Assembly (NCBI RefSeq): GCF_021245725.1
Contig: NZ_JAJGSX010000033.1
Span: forward strand, 33,568 to 97,567
Direction: 5' to 3'
DNA length: 64,000 nucleotides
Source: Pseudonocardia sp. TRM90224
GTDB taxonomy: Bacteria; Actinomycetota; Actinomycetes; Mycobacteriales; Pseudonocardiaceae
Positions 16,348-25,053 of this stretch are shown here, one piece after another. Numbering within the stretch: position 1 is the first letter of the stretch; each line of letters begins with the position of its first letter. The notes below the pieces were generated by a model. That model saw only the letters and a program-made list of their open reading frames with translations. It ran no database searches and had not been told where the DNA came from. The position numbers were made by a program, and so were the translations under genes.

Positions 16348-16780
16348 CGAGGCCGGCTCTCCAGATCGTGGCGGGCACGGCATTGCCGTCGCGCCACACG
16401 TGCTCGGGGATCGTGACCTCGGCGACGAAGCCCAGCGCGGCCGCCGCGGTTTGCTGCTCGTCGCCGGTCGGGAGCACGCCGATCACCTGCCGCAGCCGCA
16501 GCCGCTCCCCGGCCACCACGAGCGCCGCGGCCAGCAGGTCGACGACCGGTGCGTCGAGGGTTGCGACGCTCAGCCGGGCCGTCCGGTGCACGTGGTCGAT
16601 GCGGTCCAGCACCGCGACCCCGGCGTCCGGCACGACGAGCACGCGGCACCAGTGCCCGTCCGGCTCCGGTGGTGGCGGCGCAAAAGGCCCAGCGCCGCCG
16701 GTGGCCATCAGCAGCGGGCCCTGCCATGCCGTGGCCAGCAGGCCGGCGTCACGTGTGCGGTATCCGCGCAGCTCAGGCAC
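16337..16780 (-). CDS. GNAT-like protein 2 of biosynthetic cluster
   Basis: A 147-residue protein starting at GTG inside the end of the previous gene (eight-base overlap). The strand order, the ARLSVATLDAPVVDLLAAALVVAG segment interrupted by short turns, and the closing EVTIPEHVWRDG resemble a GNAT fold, but the acetyl-CoA loop is poorly conserved. It belongs to a row of four such small proteins. Role unknown; acylation or protection of an amine is a guess from context. Confidence 0.65.
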   Translation of the reverse strand: MPELRGYRTRDAGLLATAWQGPLLMATGGAGPFAPPPPEPDGHWCRVLVVPDAGVAVLDRIDHVHRTARLSVATLDAPVVDLLAAALVVAGERLRLRQVIGVLPTGDEQQTAAAALGFVAEVTIPEHVWRDGNAVPATIWRAGLDDT

Positions 16781-17246
16781 CTGCGGCCACCTTCGCGTAC
16801 AGGCGCAGGTCGTGCCAGGCGCCGCCGACGGCGACGAGGACGGGCAGCGCGCCCTCCAGCTCGAAGCCCGCGGCCTCGGCGAGCGCGACCCCACGCCGGT
16901 CGCCGCCGTAGACGGTGTGGGTCACCCGGTGCACCGGTCGGCGCCCGGCGAGCGTGCACAGCACCGATCCGACGGTCCCGGCCGCGGCGTCCGCCGGGAC
17001 CCGCCGGGCGAACCGGGCGTGCAGGACGCGGTGGCCGGCGTAGCCGTGGTCCTGCGCGAGCGGCAGCCAGATCAGCCCCACCGGGCGGCCGCCGCTGCGG
17101 CACAGAACGGCGTCCGGGGCGAGCAGCGCGCGGATCTCGGGCTCGGAGAGCAGGTCGGGCACGGGGGTGCGGAAATAGAAGTCGGGTTCCTCGAACAGCT
17201 CGACGGCCGCCGTGGGATCCGATCCGATGAACGCGGTGGAGATCAT
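16773..17246 (-). CDS. GNAT-like protein 1 of biosynthetic cluster
   Basis: A 157-residue GNAT-like protein. Recognisable parts are the central GGRPVGLIWLPLAQ strand, the RRGVALAEAAGFELEGALP segment (the alpha4/beta6 end common to GNATs) and DLRLYAKV at the C-terminus. It starts at an ATG that overlaps the MATE gene stop (ATGA). It may acetylate the amine of a carrier-bound amino acid or the final product. The acceptor is not known. Confidence 0.7.
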   Translation of the reverse strand: MISTAFIGSDPTAAVELFEEPDFYFRTPVPDLLSEPEIRALLAPDAVLCRSGGRPVGLIWLPLAQDHGYAGHRVLHARFARRVPADAAAGTVGSVLCTLAGRRPVHRVTHTVYGGDRRGVALAEAAGFELEGALPVLVAVGGAWHDLRLYAKVAAGA

Positions 17247-18556
17247 GCCGGCCGCCGCCCGACGAGCCAGGTCGCGCAGCCGAGCACCAGCACGAACCCC
17301 GGTAGCTGCGCCCACGCGACGATCGCGGTGAGCGCTCCGGCGTGCAGCGGAGCCGGCTGCGCCGCGCCGACCAGCAACAGCGCCCCGAAGAACCCCGCGT
17401 TCACCAGCAGCGCCGCGGTGGCGTCCCCGCTCTGCTCCAGGTACGTGAGCACGGCGAGCGTCGTCCCCAGCAGCAGGTACGGCGGGCCGAGCACGGCGAG
17501 GTAGCCGACGGCTGCCGCGTGGACGTCCGGCGCGTCGACGAGCGCACCGACGACGAGGTCCCGCGCGCCGAGCAGCGCACCGGCGACGACCAGGTACGTC
17601 GGCAGCGCGACCCGCAGGGCCAACCCGAGCGCGGCCGTGCGGGGCACGTCACCGGCCAGCGTGGTGGTGATCGCCGTCGCGGAGCCGATCGCGATGGCCG
17701 GGAGCAGCACGAGGGCCTGCAGCGTCTGCACGACCCCGAAGGCGGCGACGTCGACCGGGCCCGCCTCGCGCAGCAGCCAGAGGTATCCGAGCGCGGTGCC
17801 GGAGAGCACCAGGTAGGACGCGCCGATGGGCAGCGCCACCTGCCGCAGGACCTGCCACGTCGGTTCGGACAGCGCCGGGCGGGCCGGGCGGACCCCGGCG
17901 CGGCCGACGACACCCCACGCGAGCACGCCGCAGCAGAGCCCGACCGCAGCCGTGCCCACCGGCACGCTCAGCTCCGTGAGCCCCGAGACGGCGTGCACGC
18001 CGTACACGGTCGCGACGACCAGCAGCGTCTCCCCGACGGCGAGCACGCCGGAGACGTGCGTGCGGCCGAGCCCGCGCAGCACCCCACCGGCCAGCGCGGG
18101 CAGCAGCAGGGCGCACTGCGCCGCCACCATCGCGACGAGGAACACGACGGCGTCGGCCCGCTGCGGCTGCGGTACCCCGAGCGCCGCGGCCAGCGGCTGA
18201 CCGAACGCCCACATCCCGCTCGCGACCAGCACGAACCCGCCGGCGCCCAGCACCGTCATCGCGACGACCGGCCCACCGATGGTGCCCCGCCCGTCGCGAC
18301 TGCCGCCCCGCGCGGCCGCCGAGGACGCCGTGACCTGGACGGCGACGACGAGCCCCTCGCCGATCGCGAGGCTCAGCATCCCGAACGGTGTGTACAGCGA
18401 GCGCAGGTAGAGCGCGGGCCCGCCGAGGTGGCCGAGGAAACCCAGCACCGCGGCCTGCTGGGCCACGTGCGCCGCGCTGCCGAGCACGAGGCCGCCGGCG
18501 GTGGAGACCGTCCGCCAGGTGAGCGAGGGGGTACCCGCCCGCGTTCCGGCCGTCAT
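17243..18556 (-). CDS. MATE-family efflux transporter
   Basis: A 437-residue integral membrane protein with about twelve spans. The pattern, a pair of six-span halves with GGPALYLRSLYTPFGMLSLA in the first and TALGYLWLLREAGPVDVAAF in the second, is that of MatE multidrug/toxin extruders. It lies in the middle of the biosynthetic operon with ATGA overlaps on both sides, so it very probably exports the cluster's product and gives self-protection. Confidence 0.8.
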   Translation of the reverse strand: MTAGTRAGTPSLTWRTVSTAGGLVLGSAAHVAQQAAVLGFLGHLGGPALYLRSLYTPFGMLSLAIGEGLVVAVQVTASSAAARGGSRDGRGTIGGPVVAMTVLGAGGFVLVASGMWAFGQPLAAALGVPQPQRADAVVFLVAMVAAQCALLLPALAGGVLRGLGRTHVSGVLAVGETLLVVATVYGVHAVSGLTELSVPVGTAAVGLCCGVLAWGVVGRAGVRPARPALSEPTWQVLRQVALPIGASYLVLSGTALGYLWLLREAGPVDVAAFGVVQTLQALVLLPAIAIGSATAITTTLAGDVPRTAALGLALRVALPTYLVVAGALLGARDLVVGALVDAPDVHAAAVGYLAVLGPPYLLLGTTLAVLTYLEQSGDATAALLVNAGFFGALLLVGAAQPAPLHAGALTAIVAWAQLPGFVLVLGCATWLVGRRPA

Positions 18557-19704
18557 CGGGCGACCCCACGCAGGACTCCCTGGAAGACCTGCAAGCGGTG
18601 CAGGTCGCCGACGCCGTCCATGATCTCGAACGCCCGCACGTCGCGGTACGCCTTCGCCAGCCACGGGTCTTCGAGCAGCGTCGTGGGCCCGAGCAGCTCG
18701 ACCGCGAGCAGCGTCGCCTCCTCGGCCAGCCGGCTCGCACCGAGCTTGCCGGCCGCGATGTCGTGCTGCGGCGGGCTGCCTGCGTCGACGGCGCTCGCGG
18801 CGGCACGTACCCGATCACGGGTGTAGCGGATCCGTGCGCGCAGCGTGTCGAGCTGCGCCTGTCCGGCCGCCGGGAGCCAACCACGGGCATCGCGGACGTG
18901 GTCGAGCACGGCGTCGGCGACCCCGATCGCCCGTGCCGCCAGCAGCGGCCGGTAGAAGTGCAGCGCCTCGCGGGCGCCGAGCAGGCCGCGCCTGCTGGGC
19001 CTGCGAGTGCGGCCCAGGATCATGTCGGGACCCACGAGGAGCCCGTCGAACGTGAGCTGCGCGATGCGCGCACCGGTCAGCCCGATGGTGGGCAGCAGAT
19101 CGGCCGTGAGCCCCGGCGCGGTCGCGTCGACGAGGACCGCCTCGATCCCGAACGGCCCGGGCGCCCGGCGCGCGAACACTACGCCGACCTGCGCGTGCGC
19201 ACCGTTGCCGATGTAGCGCTTCGTCCCGTGCAGGGTGAAGTGGCCCGGGTCGGCGGCCGGCAGGAGCGTCGTCTCCAGCTCGGCGGCGGCCGAACCCTTG
19301 CCGTGCTCGGTGAGCGCGAAGAAGGTCCACGTCGGCCCTGTGAACCGCTGGGTGAAGCGCCGGTAGAACGCCTGTTGCTGCGCGGCGTCGCCGAGGCCGT
19401 CGAGCACGACGCCGGACAGGCTCGGGCCCGGCGCGACGAGCACCAGGCCGGGGTCGCCGTACGACAGCCGCTCGGTGACGACCGTCTGGACCAGGCACGA
19501 CCCGCCCACGACGGCCTTGCCGTCGATGCGGTAGGGCTGCTCGGTGTGCGCCGGCGGGATCATCGTCGCCTGGTGCAGCCGCAGCGCGGGGAGGTCGAGG
19601 TGGGCGGCGACCGTGTCGGGGTCGGCGTCGAGCACGAGGTCGGGGCCGCGCAGTTCGGCCGCGACGTCGATGGCGTGCTTCTCCACTGTTTCGAGGTCAA
19701 CCAT
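18553..19704 (-). CDS. Acyl-CoA dehydrogenase-like flavoprotein
   Basis: A 383-residue protein of the acyl-CoA dehydrogenase fold. Visible blocks are WTFFALTEHGKGSAAAELET (FAD/substrate side), FTLHGTKRYIGNGAHA, and the C-terminal AYRDVRAFEIMDGVGDLHRL. In biosynthetic clusters such enzymes often desaturate a carrier-bound acyl or aminoacyl chain, as in prolyl-PCP oxidases. The last block has DGVGDLH where degradative enzymes have E/GGxGF, hinting at altered chemistry. Stop and start overlap with both neighbours. Confidence 0.8.
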   Translation of the reverse strand: MVDLETVEKHAIDVAAELRGPDLVLDADPDTVAAHLDLPALRLHQATMIPPAHTEQPYRIDGKAVVGGSCLVQTVVTERLSYGDPGLVLVAPGPSLSGVVLDGLGDAAQQQAFYRRFTQRFTGPTWTFFALTEHGKGSAAAELETTLLPAADPGHFTLHGTKRYIGNGAHAQVGVVFARRAPGPFGIEAVLVDATAPGLTADLLPTIGLTGARIAQLTFDGLLVGPDMILGRTRRPSRRGLLGAREALHFYRPLLAARAIGVADAVLDHVRDARGWLPAAGQAQLDTLRARIRYTRDRVRAAASAVDAGSPPQHDIAAGKLGASRLAEEATLLAVELLGPTTLLEDPWLAKAYRDVRAFEIMDGVGDLHRLQVFQGVLRGVAR

Positions 19705-20314
19705 CGCGGTGCCCGGAGAGGTAGAGCGTCCCGACCAGCTCGGCCGTCACCAGCACACCGCCGGGCCCGTCGCGCAGGAAGCCGGCGCCACCGAAGAGCC
19801 GCAACAGCACCCGGCCGCCCCTGACCAGGCGGTGGAACGCCGTGGCGAGCACAATGGCGTCCGCCTCGGGCTGTGCCGCGATCCCCGCGGTCTCGTTGGC
19901 GAGCATCACGGCGTCCGCAACCGCGACCTGGACGAGCTGGCGCGCCAGCAGCGGCCGGCCCTCCGCGGTCCGCCCGGCGAGGTCGTCGACGGCGTGGCGG
20001 GCCACCGCGCCCACCGCGTCGGCGTGCGCTACGAGCAGGCGTCGACCGAACTCCGGGCTCGGCTGCTCGGGCCCGGCCGCGGGCAGCCGAACACACGCGA
20101 CGCCGGTCGACTCGGCCACGAGCTGGCGGATCGGGACCGCGATCCACCTGGAGCATGCCGCCAGCCGGCGGTGTGACGCGTAGGCGTACCCGCCCGGCCC
20201 GGTGACGAGCCCACCCGCAGCGCCGCCCTCGACGCAAGCCTCGTGCGCGGTGTCGAGCGCCAACCGGTAGCGCTCGCGGATGCGCTCGACGGACGAGCCC
20301 AACGCGGTCGTCAT
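19697..20314 (-). CDS. Acyl-CoA dehydrogenase C-terminal-like protein
   Basis: A 205-residue helical protein. The end reads AFHRLVRGGRVLLRLFGGAGFLRDGPGG, close to the final helices of acyl-CoA dehydrogenases (LQVFGGxGF), while the N-terminal and beta domains are missing. It overlaps the full-length dehydrogenase gene by eight bases, so the two products may form a hetero-oligomer, as with split ACADs. Alternatively it is a decayed paralogue, but its clean start, stop and overlaps argue that it is kept. Confidence 0.65.
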   Translation of the reverse strand: MTTALGSSVERIRERYRLALDTAHEACVEGGAAGGLVTGPGGYAYASHRRLAACSRWIAVPIRQLVAESTGVACVRLPAAGPEQPSPEFGRRLLVAHADAVGAVARHAVDDLAGRTAEGRPLLARQLVQVAVADAVMLANETAGIAAQPEADAIVLATAFHRLVRGGRVLLRLFGGAGFLRDGPGGVLVTAELVGTLYLSGHRDG

Positions 20315-21135
20315 GCGCCCGACCAGCGGATCCGGACCGCGTGGGCGGTCGACGTCCGCGGGTCGACGTCGCAGAGCAGCACCCGCTCGAACTGCCGCGA
20401 CCAGCGCTCCCGGTGCTCGGCGAGCGCCAGCCAGACGCTCGTGCAGTACGTCCCCGGCGGGCAGTGGTGCACGTGTTCGGCGGGCACGTCCGGTACCCAT
20501 GGCCCCGCGACGACCAGCGTGCGCTCGTCCGCGGTGCGCCGGACCAGCGCGTCGAGCGTGGCCGGCGTGCCGGCCCAGGGCAGCCCGATGCCGTCGGCGT
20601 CGACCGCCGCGGGTTCCAGCACGACGGCGGCCGCGGAGTCGGTGAGCGGCGTGTCGTGGACGAGCGGGTGGTGGTAGGGCAACGTCGTCTGCTCCAGCAC
20701 GAGGAGCAGCGCGGGGCCGGTGCCGCCGGCGGCACCGGCAGCATGGTGCGCAGCGGCGATCCGAAGCGCCGTGTAGGGCGCCGCCAGACCCTGCTCGGAG
20801 ATCGCCATGCTCACCGCACGGTCGCCGAGCAGGTGGTTGACGTGCGACGCGACGCAGGTCAGCGGGTGCACGTCCGGCACGGCGTACGCGACGAGCACCA
20901 TCCCCACCCCGCGGAAGCCCACCCCGTCGACCGTCAGCCCGTCGAGGTCGGGCAGCACCCGCTCGGCCAGCTCCGGGTACCCGACGTTGGCCCCGGTCGA
21001 GAGCTGCCGCTCGTCCACCCGCTGCCCGTACAGCCCGAGCAGGTCGTCGAAGTAGCCGACCAGCTCGGCGTCGAACGGCGACGGGTTGCGGTGCGTCGCG
21101 CGAACCCCGCGCGCGGCGACGAGTGCGAGTGCCAT
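20311..21135 (-). CDS. Ketosynthase/thiolase-fold protein lacking catalytic Cys
   Basis: A 274-residue thiolase-fold protein. The region AISEQGLAAPYTALRIAAAH aligns with the KAS III active-site loop, but the cysteine position is Leu (about residue 117). The following LLLVLEQTTLPYHHPLVHDT and DSAAAVVLEP match the later strands of KAS III-like proteins. Without the cysteine it cannot condense by the usual route; it may be a chain-length-factor-like partner of the intact ketosynthase encoded at 24097-25053, or an acyltransferase using another residue. Confidence 0.7.
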   Translation of the reverse strand: MALALVAARGVRATHRNPSPFDAELVGYFDDLLGLYGQRVDERQLSTGANVGYPELAERVLPDLDGLTVDGVGFRGVGMVLVAYAVPDVHPLTCVASHVNHLLGDRAVSMAISEQGLAAPYTALRIAAAHHAAGAAGGTGPALLLVLEQTTLPYHHPLVHDTPLTDSAAAVVLEPAAVDADGIGLPWAGTPATLDALVRRTADERTLVVAGPWVPDVPAEHVHHCPPGTYCTSVWLALAEHRERWSRQFERVLLCDVDPRTSTAHAVRIRWSGA

Positions 21136-21140
21136 GGGAG

Positions 21141-22736
21141 CTAGGCCGACGTGCTTCCTGCAGTGCTTCCTGCGGTGCTTCCTGCGGTGCTTCCTGCGGT
21201 GCTGTCTGCCGCCTGCGCCCGGACGTACTCGGCGAGCGACCCGACCGTGTCGAAGTCCTCCGGCCGCAGGGCCTCCGGGTCGACCTCGATGCCGAGCCCC
21301 TCCTCCAGTGCCATCAGCAGCTCCAGCACCGACGTCGAATCGAGGTGCAGCTCGTCGAACAGGCGGGTCTGCTCGGTGATCGGCGGCAGCTCCCGCTGCA
21401 GCACCTCGTCGAGCGCCACGGCAATGGCCTTTATCGTGTGGTCGGCGATGGTGTGGTCGGCCGTCATGTCGTGCTCCTTCGTGCGGGTGATCAGGATCTG
21501 CCTGTCGAGCAGGTCGGACGGGATGTCGCCGCGCCGGACGAGGTGCGCGGTGCCGTCGCGGACCAGGACCTCGGCCGGGTGGCCGTGGCTCAGGAAGCCG
21601 ACGGGGGAGGCGCTGGGGCCGTACGCGCCGGACCGCTCGACGCCCAGCAGGTCACCGGGCCGCACCTCGGGCAACGGCACGGCCTTGCCGATGACGTCGT
21701 TCGGTGTGCACAGCGGCCCGGTGATCGTGTACGGCGCCACCGCGGGCTCGTCGAGCGCGGTGAGGTGGCGGATCGGGAAGTTGCGCTTCACGAAGCTGCC
21801 GATCCCGACGGCGGCCATGTGGTGGTTGGTCCCGCCGTCGGCGACGGCGAACCGCTCGCCGCGTGAGGTCTTCACATCGCGTACCCGCACGACGTACGTG
21901 CCGGCGCGGGCGACGAGGTAGCGGCCCAGTTCCATGATCAGCCGGGTGTCCGGGTGGCCCGTCGCGAACTCGGCGACAACCTCGTTCAGGCCGGGCACCA
22001 GCTCGTCGAGCTCGATGTCCTGCTCCTTGGCGAAGTACGCGACGCCGAGCCCGCCGCCGATGTCGACGGTGTCCAGCTCGATCCCGCAGTCCTGGCGCAG
22101 CCGGGCGGCCATGGCGAGGATCTCGGCGGTGTTGCGCACGACGTCGGCCGCCTTGAGGATGCGCGTGCCCATGTAGGCGTGCAGGCCGCGGACCTGGATG
22201 CCCGGCAACCCGGTGGCCTCTGCGACGACCGCCGGGATGTCCTCCTCGTCGATGCCGAACTGGCGCGGCTTCCCACCCATCGACAGACCCGAGCCGGTCG
22301 AGGTGAAGGCGGGGTTGACCCGCAGCAGGACATCCACGCTCTCGGCGCCTGCGAGCCCGGCGAGCCGCCGCAGCTCGCCGCGTGACTCGACGACCACCGC
22401 GCGGATTCCGGCTTCGACGCAGGCCAGCAGCTCGTCGTCGCTCTTGCCGGGGCCGAGGAAGATCGTCTGCTCCGGCCCGGCCCCGGCCGCCGCGGCCGTC
22501 TGCAGCTCGACGAGCGAGGAGACCTCCGCTCCGGCGCCCGCGTCGATCAGCTCGGCGGTGACGCTGATGTTCGGGTTGGCCTTGAGCGAGTAGTAGAGCT
22601 CGATGGCAGGGTGCAGCACCCGCCGCAGCGACGTGTACGTCGCGGCGATGACGTCGGCGTCGTAGACGTAGAGCGGGGTGCCGAAGACGTCCGCGATCGT
22701 CGAGATCGGGATGGACTGCATGTGCAACTCGGTCAT
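21141..22736 (-). CDS. PLP-dependent (fold III) decarboxylase fused to acyl carrier protein
   Basis: A 531-residue fusion. Residues 1-420 are a fold-III decarboxylase of the LysA/BtrK type: PLP lysine K52 in YYSLKANPN, the GGGLGVAYF glycine loop, and a cysteine near 342 in GPLCTPND. Residues 424-500 are an acyl carrier protein with the attachment serine near 465 in DELHLDSTSVLELL. The C-terminus is a repeated STAG tail. In butirosin, BtrK decarboxylates glutamate while it is bound to the carrier BtrI; fusing the two would channel the substrate. An ATG at 21467 with GAAGGAG upstream could also give a free 108-residue ACP. It overlaps the ATP-grasp gene (ATGA). Confidence 0.85.
   Translation of the reverse strand: MTELHMQSIPISTIADVFGTPLYVYDADVIAATYTSLRRVLHPAIELYYSLKANPNISVTAELIDAGAGAEVSSLVELQTAAAAGAGPEQTIFLGPGKSDDELLACVEAGIRAVVVESRGELRRLAGLAGAESVDVLLRVNPAFTSTGSGLSMGGKPRQFGIDEEDIPAVVAEATGLPGIQVRGLHAYMGTRILKAADVVRNTAEILAMAARLRQDCGIELDTVDIGGGLGVAYFAKEQDIELDELVPGLNEVVAEFATGHPDTRLIMELGRYLVARAGTYVVRVRDVKTSRGERFAVADGGTNHHMAAVGIGSFVKRNFPIRHLTALDEPAVAPYTITGPLCTPNDVIGKAVPLPEVRPGDLLGVERSGAYGPSASPVGFLSHGHPAEVLVRDGTAHLVRRGDIPSDLLDRQILITRTKEHDMTADHTIADHTIKAIAVALDEVLQRELPPITEQTRLFDELHLDSTSVLELLMALEEGLGIEVDPEALRPEDFDTVGSLAEYVRAQAADSTAGSTAGSTAGSTAGSTSA
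21151..21198. repeat. 12-base tandem repeat encoding the STAG tail
   Basis: Four copies of GTGCTTCCTGCG/A in a row at the 3' end of the decarboxylase-ACP gene. On the coding strand they give repeated Ser-Thr-Ala-Gly units. The number of copies can change without breaking the frame, so tail length is likely to vary between strains. Confidence 0.9.
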
Positions 22737-24100
22737 GCGCCCTTCCTGGTCCAGCGGCTCAGCCGGGCGGCGGCCTCCAGCCGGATGTGTGCGACGGCGG
22801 CCCGGTCCGGTCCGACCGCGAGCGTGAACAGGCGGCCCTCGAACGGTGTGCCGGCGCCGGCGAGCGCGTTGACCGTGCCGAAACAGGTGATCACCAGCCC
22901 GCCCGCGGTGGGATCGATGCCGAGCAGCGGCCCGAGGGCAACCTGGACGTCCGCGAACGCGAGCGGCGCGTCGAGCCGCAGCACGTGCCGGCCGGCCAGC
23001 GCCGCGGGCAGCTCGCCGGCGAGCGTCTCCAGCACGCCGCCCTGGTAGGTCGACATGTTGAACCGGGCGTTGATCTCCAGCAGGGGGTGCAGCTCGCCGG
23101 CGGTGGTCACGATCGCGTCGACGCCCGCGATGCCGACGTACCCGTCGGCGTGCAGCGCGGCGCCGATCGCCTGCGCGGCCGAGGTGATCTCGGTGTGCTG
23201 CTGGGCGGTCAGCTCCGGCGGCGAGACGTGCCCGATGTGCACACCGTCCGCCGTCAGTGCCTCCTTGACGAAATCGAGGTGGACGGCGCCGTCGACGTCG
23301 ACGGTGAGCTGGTAGTTCAGATCGGCCCGGCGCGGCAGCCAGCGCTCGACGACCACGTGCAGCCGGGTGTCGCCGGTACGTCCGGCCCGCCTGGTCACCT
23401 GGCGCACGATCCGCTCGGCCAGCTGCGGGCGGTCGACGACCAGCAAGCCCTTGCCCGAGACGCCGTACGCATCCTTGACGACCAGCGCCGAGGTCGGGGA
23501 GCAGTCCGGCCCGATCCGCGTCATCAGCGCGGTGAACTCCTCGACGGTCTCGCAGCACCACCCCGGCACGGTCCGCAGGCCGGCGGCCTCGGCGAGCCGG
23601 CGCCCGTAGATCTTGCTGTTGACCCGCGTGACCACGTCGAGCGGCGGGGTGGCCGGGACGAGCCCGGTCGCGCGGGCCAGCTGGCGCTCCGGTCGGGCCA
23701 GGCCCATCGGGAGCAGCCGGGCGCCGTCCCGGGCGAGCTCCTGGAGCCGGGCGAGAACGGCGGGCGTCGCCGCGGCGCGGTCCGCCGTCGGGGCGCCCGC
23801 GGCACCGCGGTCGGCGACCAGGACGGTGGGCAGCCCGAACCCGAGCGCCTTGACGTACGCCAGGTAGCCGGCGTCGACGGGCTGCTGCACGAGCAGGTGG
23901 TCGTCCGGGCCGGCGAGCAGCAGCCCGAGCTCCTCCATGCGCGAGACGATCGCTGCCGTGGGCGAGACCGGCGGGGCCGGCAGCCCGACGAACCCGGTGG
24001 CCCAGTGCGTTTCCACCTCGAGGTTGCAGAGCAGGACGAGCGGGGTGTCCGAGTCGCCGGTGACACGTTTCTTGAGATCCCGCAGATACGTGGTGGTCAC
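22733..24100 (-). CDS. ATP-grasp ligase, BtrJ-like amino acid:ACP ligase candidate
   Basis: A 455-residue ATP-grasp protein. The nucleotide-binding domain has ALVVKDAYGVSGKGLLVV near residues 205-225, and the metal ligands sit in HPLLEINARFNMSTYQG. It starts at GTG with GGAGGAG six bases upstream, overlapping the ketosynthase stop (GTGA). Next to a carrier-linked decarboxylase, the best model is BtrJ, which uses ATP to load glutamate onto the ACP BtrI. The amino acid used here cannot be told from sequence. A peptide ligase role is the alternative. Confidence 0.78.
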   Translation of the reverse strand: MTTTYLRDLKKRVTGDSDTPLVLLCNLEVETHWATGFVGLPAPPVSPTAAIVSRMEELGLLLAGPDDHLLVQQPVDAGYLAYVKALGFGLPTVLVADRGAAGAPTADRAAATPAVLARLQELARDGARLLPMGLARPERQLARATGLVPATPPLDVVTRVNSKIYGRRLAEAAGLRTVPGWCCETVEEFTALMTRIGPDCSPTSALVVKDAYGVSGKGLLVVDRPQLAERIVRQVTRRAGRTGDTRLHVVVERWLPRRADLNYQLTVDVDGAVHLDFVKEALTADGVHIGHVSPPELTAQQHTEITSAAQAIGAALHADGYVGIAGVDAIVTTAGELHPLLEINARFNMSTYQGGVLETLAGELPAALAGRHVLRLDAPLAFADVQVALGPLLGIDPTAGGLVITCFGTVNALAGAGTPFEGRLFTLAVGPDRAAVAHIRLEAAARLSRWTRKGA

Positions 24101-25053
24101 GTTGCTCCTCCGTGCCGGACGACCGTTGCCACATAGGTGGCACCGAGCCCCACGGCGGTGAGCAGGTAATGCCCACCGGCGCGCAGCAGCCCGCGGTTGC
24201 GCATGGTCGTGTAGTTCAAGAACGGATCGGCGCAGAAGCAATGTCCCGATTCCGCGATGTTGTCGAGGAACACCTGCGCCGCGTCGATCCCGAGCACGTC
24301 GAGCGTGCGCCGCCACGACGAGCGGTTGACGTTGTGCGGCACGATCCGGTCGATCTCGGCCATCGTCAGCCCGGCCGCGGACACCGCGGAGGCCATGACG
24401 TCGGCCAGGCGCTTCGGGTAGTCGGCCGCGAAGTCCTGCGCATCCTGCGGCGACAGGCGCAGGCACCCGGCGTACCGGCCGTCGGTCTGCACCACGTGGC
24501 TGCGCACGGCGTCGCCGCTCCCGGAGAGCCCGACGAGGCACGCGGCGGCCACCTCGCCCATGACGGCGGTGTTGGGGATCAGCCGGCTCATCGGCGAGAA
24601 CGCCAGCTCACCCGTCACGACCAGTGCCAAGGCGTCGGGTACAGCATCGAGCGCGAGCAGCTCACCGGCGGTGGCGACGGCGGCCAGCCCGCTCGCGCAG
24701 TACTGCTGGGTGAGCGCGAACGCCGTGGCCGCGGGCAGCCCGAGCCGGGTGCGCAGCTGCGCCGCGATCGACACTCCGAACGGCGCAACGTCCTGCATCG
24801 TGTGCGCGTAGATCAGGTACCGGACCCGCGAGGCCACCGCCGGATCGGCGACGAGGCCTGCCGCCGGTTTCGCGACCAGGTCCAGCACCCCGAGCCCGGG
24901 GGCGCGGTGCACCCGCTCGACACCGTGCATCCGGCGGAACAGCCGCACCTTCGCCCTGGAGAGCCCGAGCTCTGCTCCGATCTCCTCGATCGTGGCCGAG
25001 CCCGCGGGTACGAAGGCATCAACCGCCTCGATGCAAAGTCCGTCGACGGTCAC
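24097..25053 (-). CDS. 3-oxoacyl-ACP synthase III (KAS III)-like ketosynthase
   Basis: A 318-residue FabH-like enzyme, first gene of the biosynthetic operon. The active-site cysteine is C119 in QQYCASGLAAV and the histidine H240 in IVPHNVNRSSW; the third position is in NIAESGH (N265, H271). It would condense a CoA- or carrier-bound acyl group with an extender, or act as an acyltransferase as some KAS III relatives in antibiotic clusters do. The GTG start gives a normal FabH N-terminus and overlaps the stop of a short upstream frame. Confidence 0.82.
   Translation of the reverse strand: MTVDGLCIEAVDAFVPAGSATIEEIGAELGLSRAKVRLFRRMHGVERVHRAPGLGVLDLVAKPAAGLVADPAVASRVRYLIYAHTMQDVAPFGVSIAAQLRTRLGLPAATAFALTQQYCASGLAAVATAGELLALDAVPDALALVVTGELAFSPMSRLIPNTAVMGEVAAACLVGLSGSGDAVRSHVVQTDGRYAGCLRLSPQDAQDFAADYPKRLADVMASAVSAAGLTMAEIDRIVPHNVNRSSWRRTLDVLGIDAAQVFLDNIAESGHCFCADPFLNYTTMRNRGLLRAGGHYLLTAVGLGATYVATVVRHGGAT

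Noticed and set aside
21141..24176. A continuous 1011-codon open frame spanning decarboxylase-ACP and beyond
   Set aside because: Only the part after 22736 in reading direction has recognisable domains. The upstream part is out of frame with, and opposite in codon pattern to, the clear ATP-grasp gene, which has its own ribosome site and motifs.
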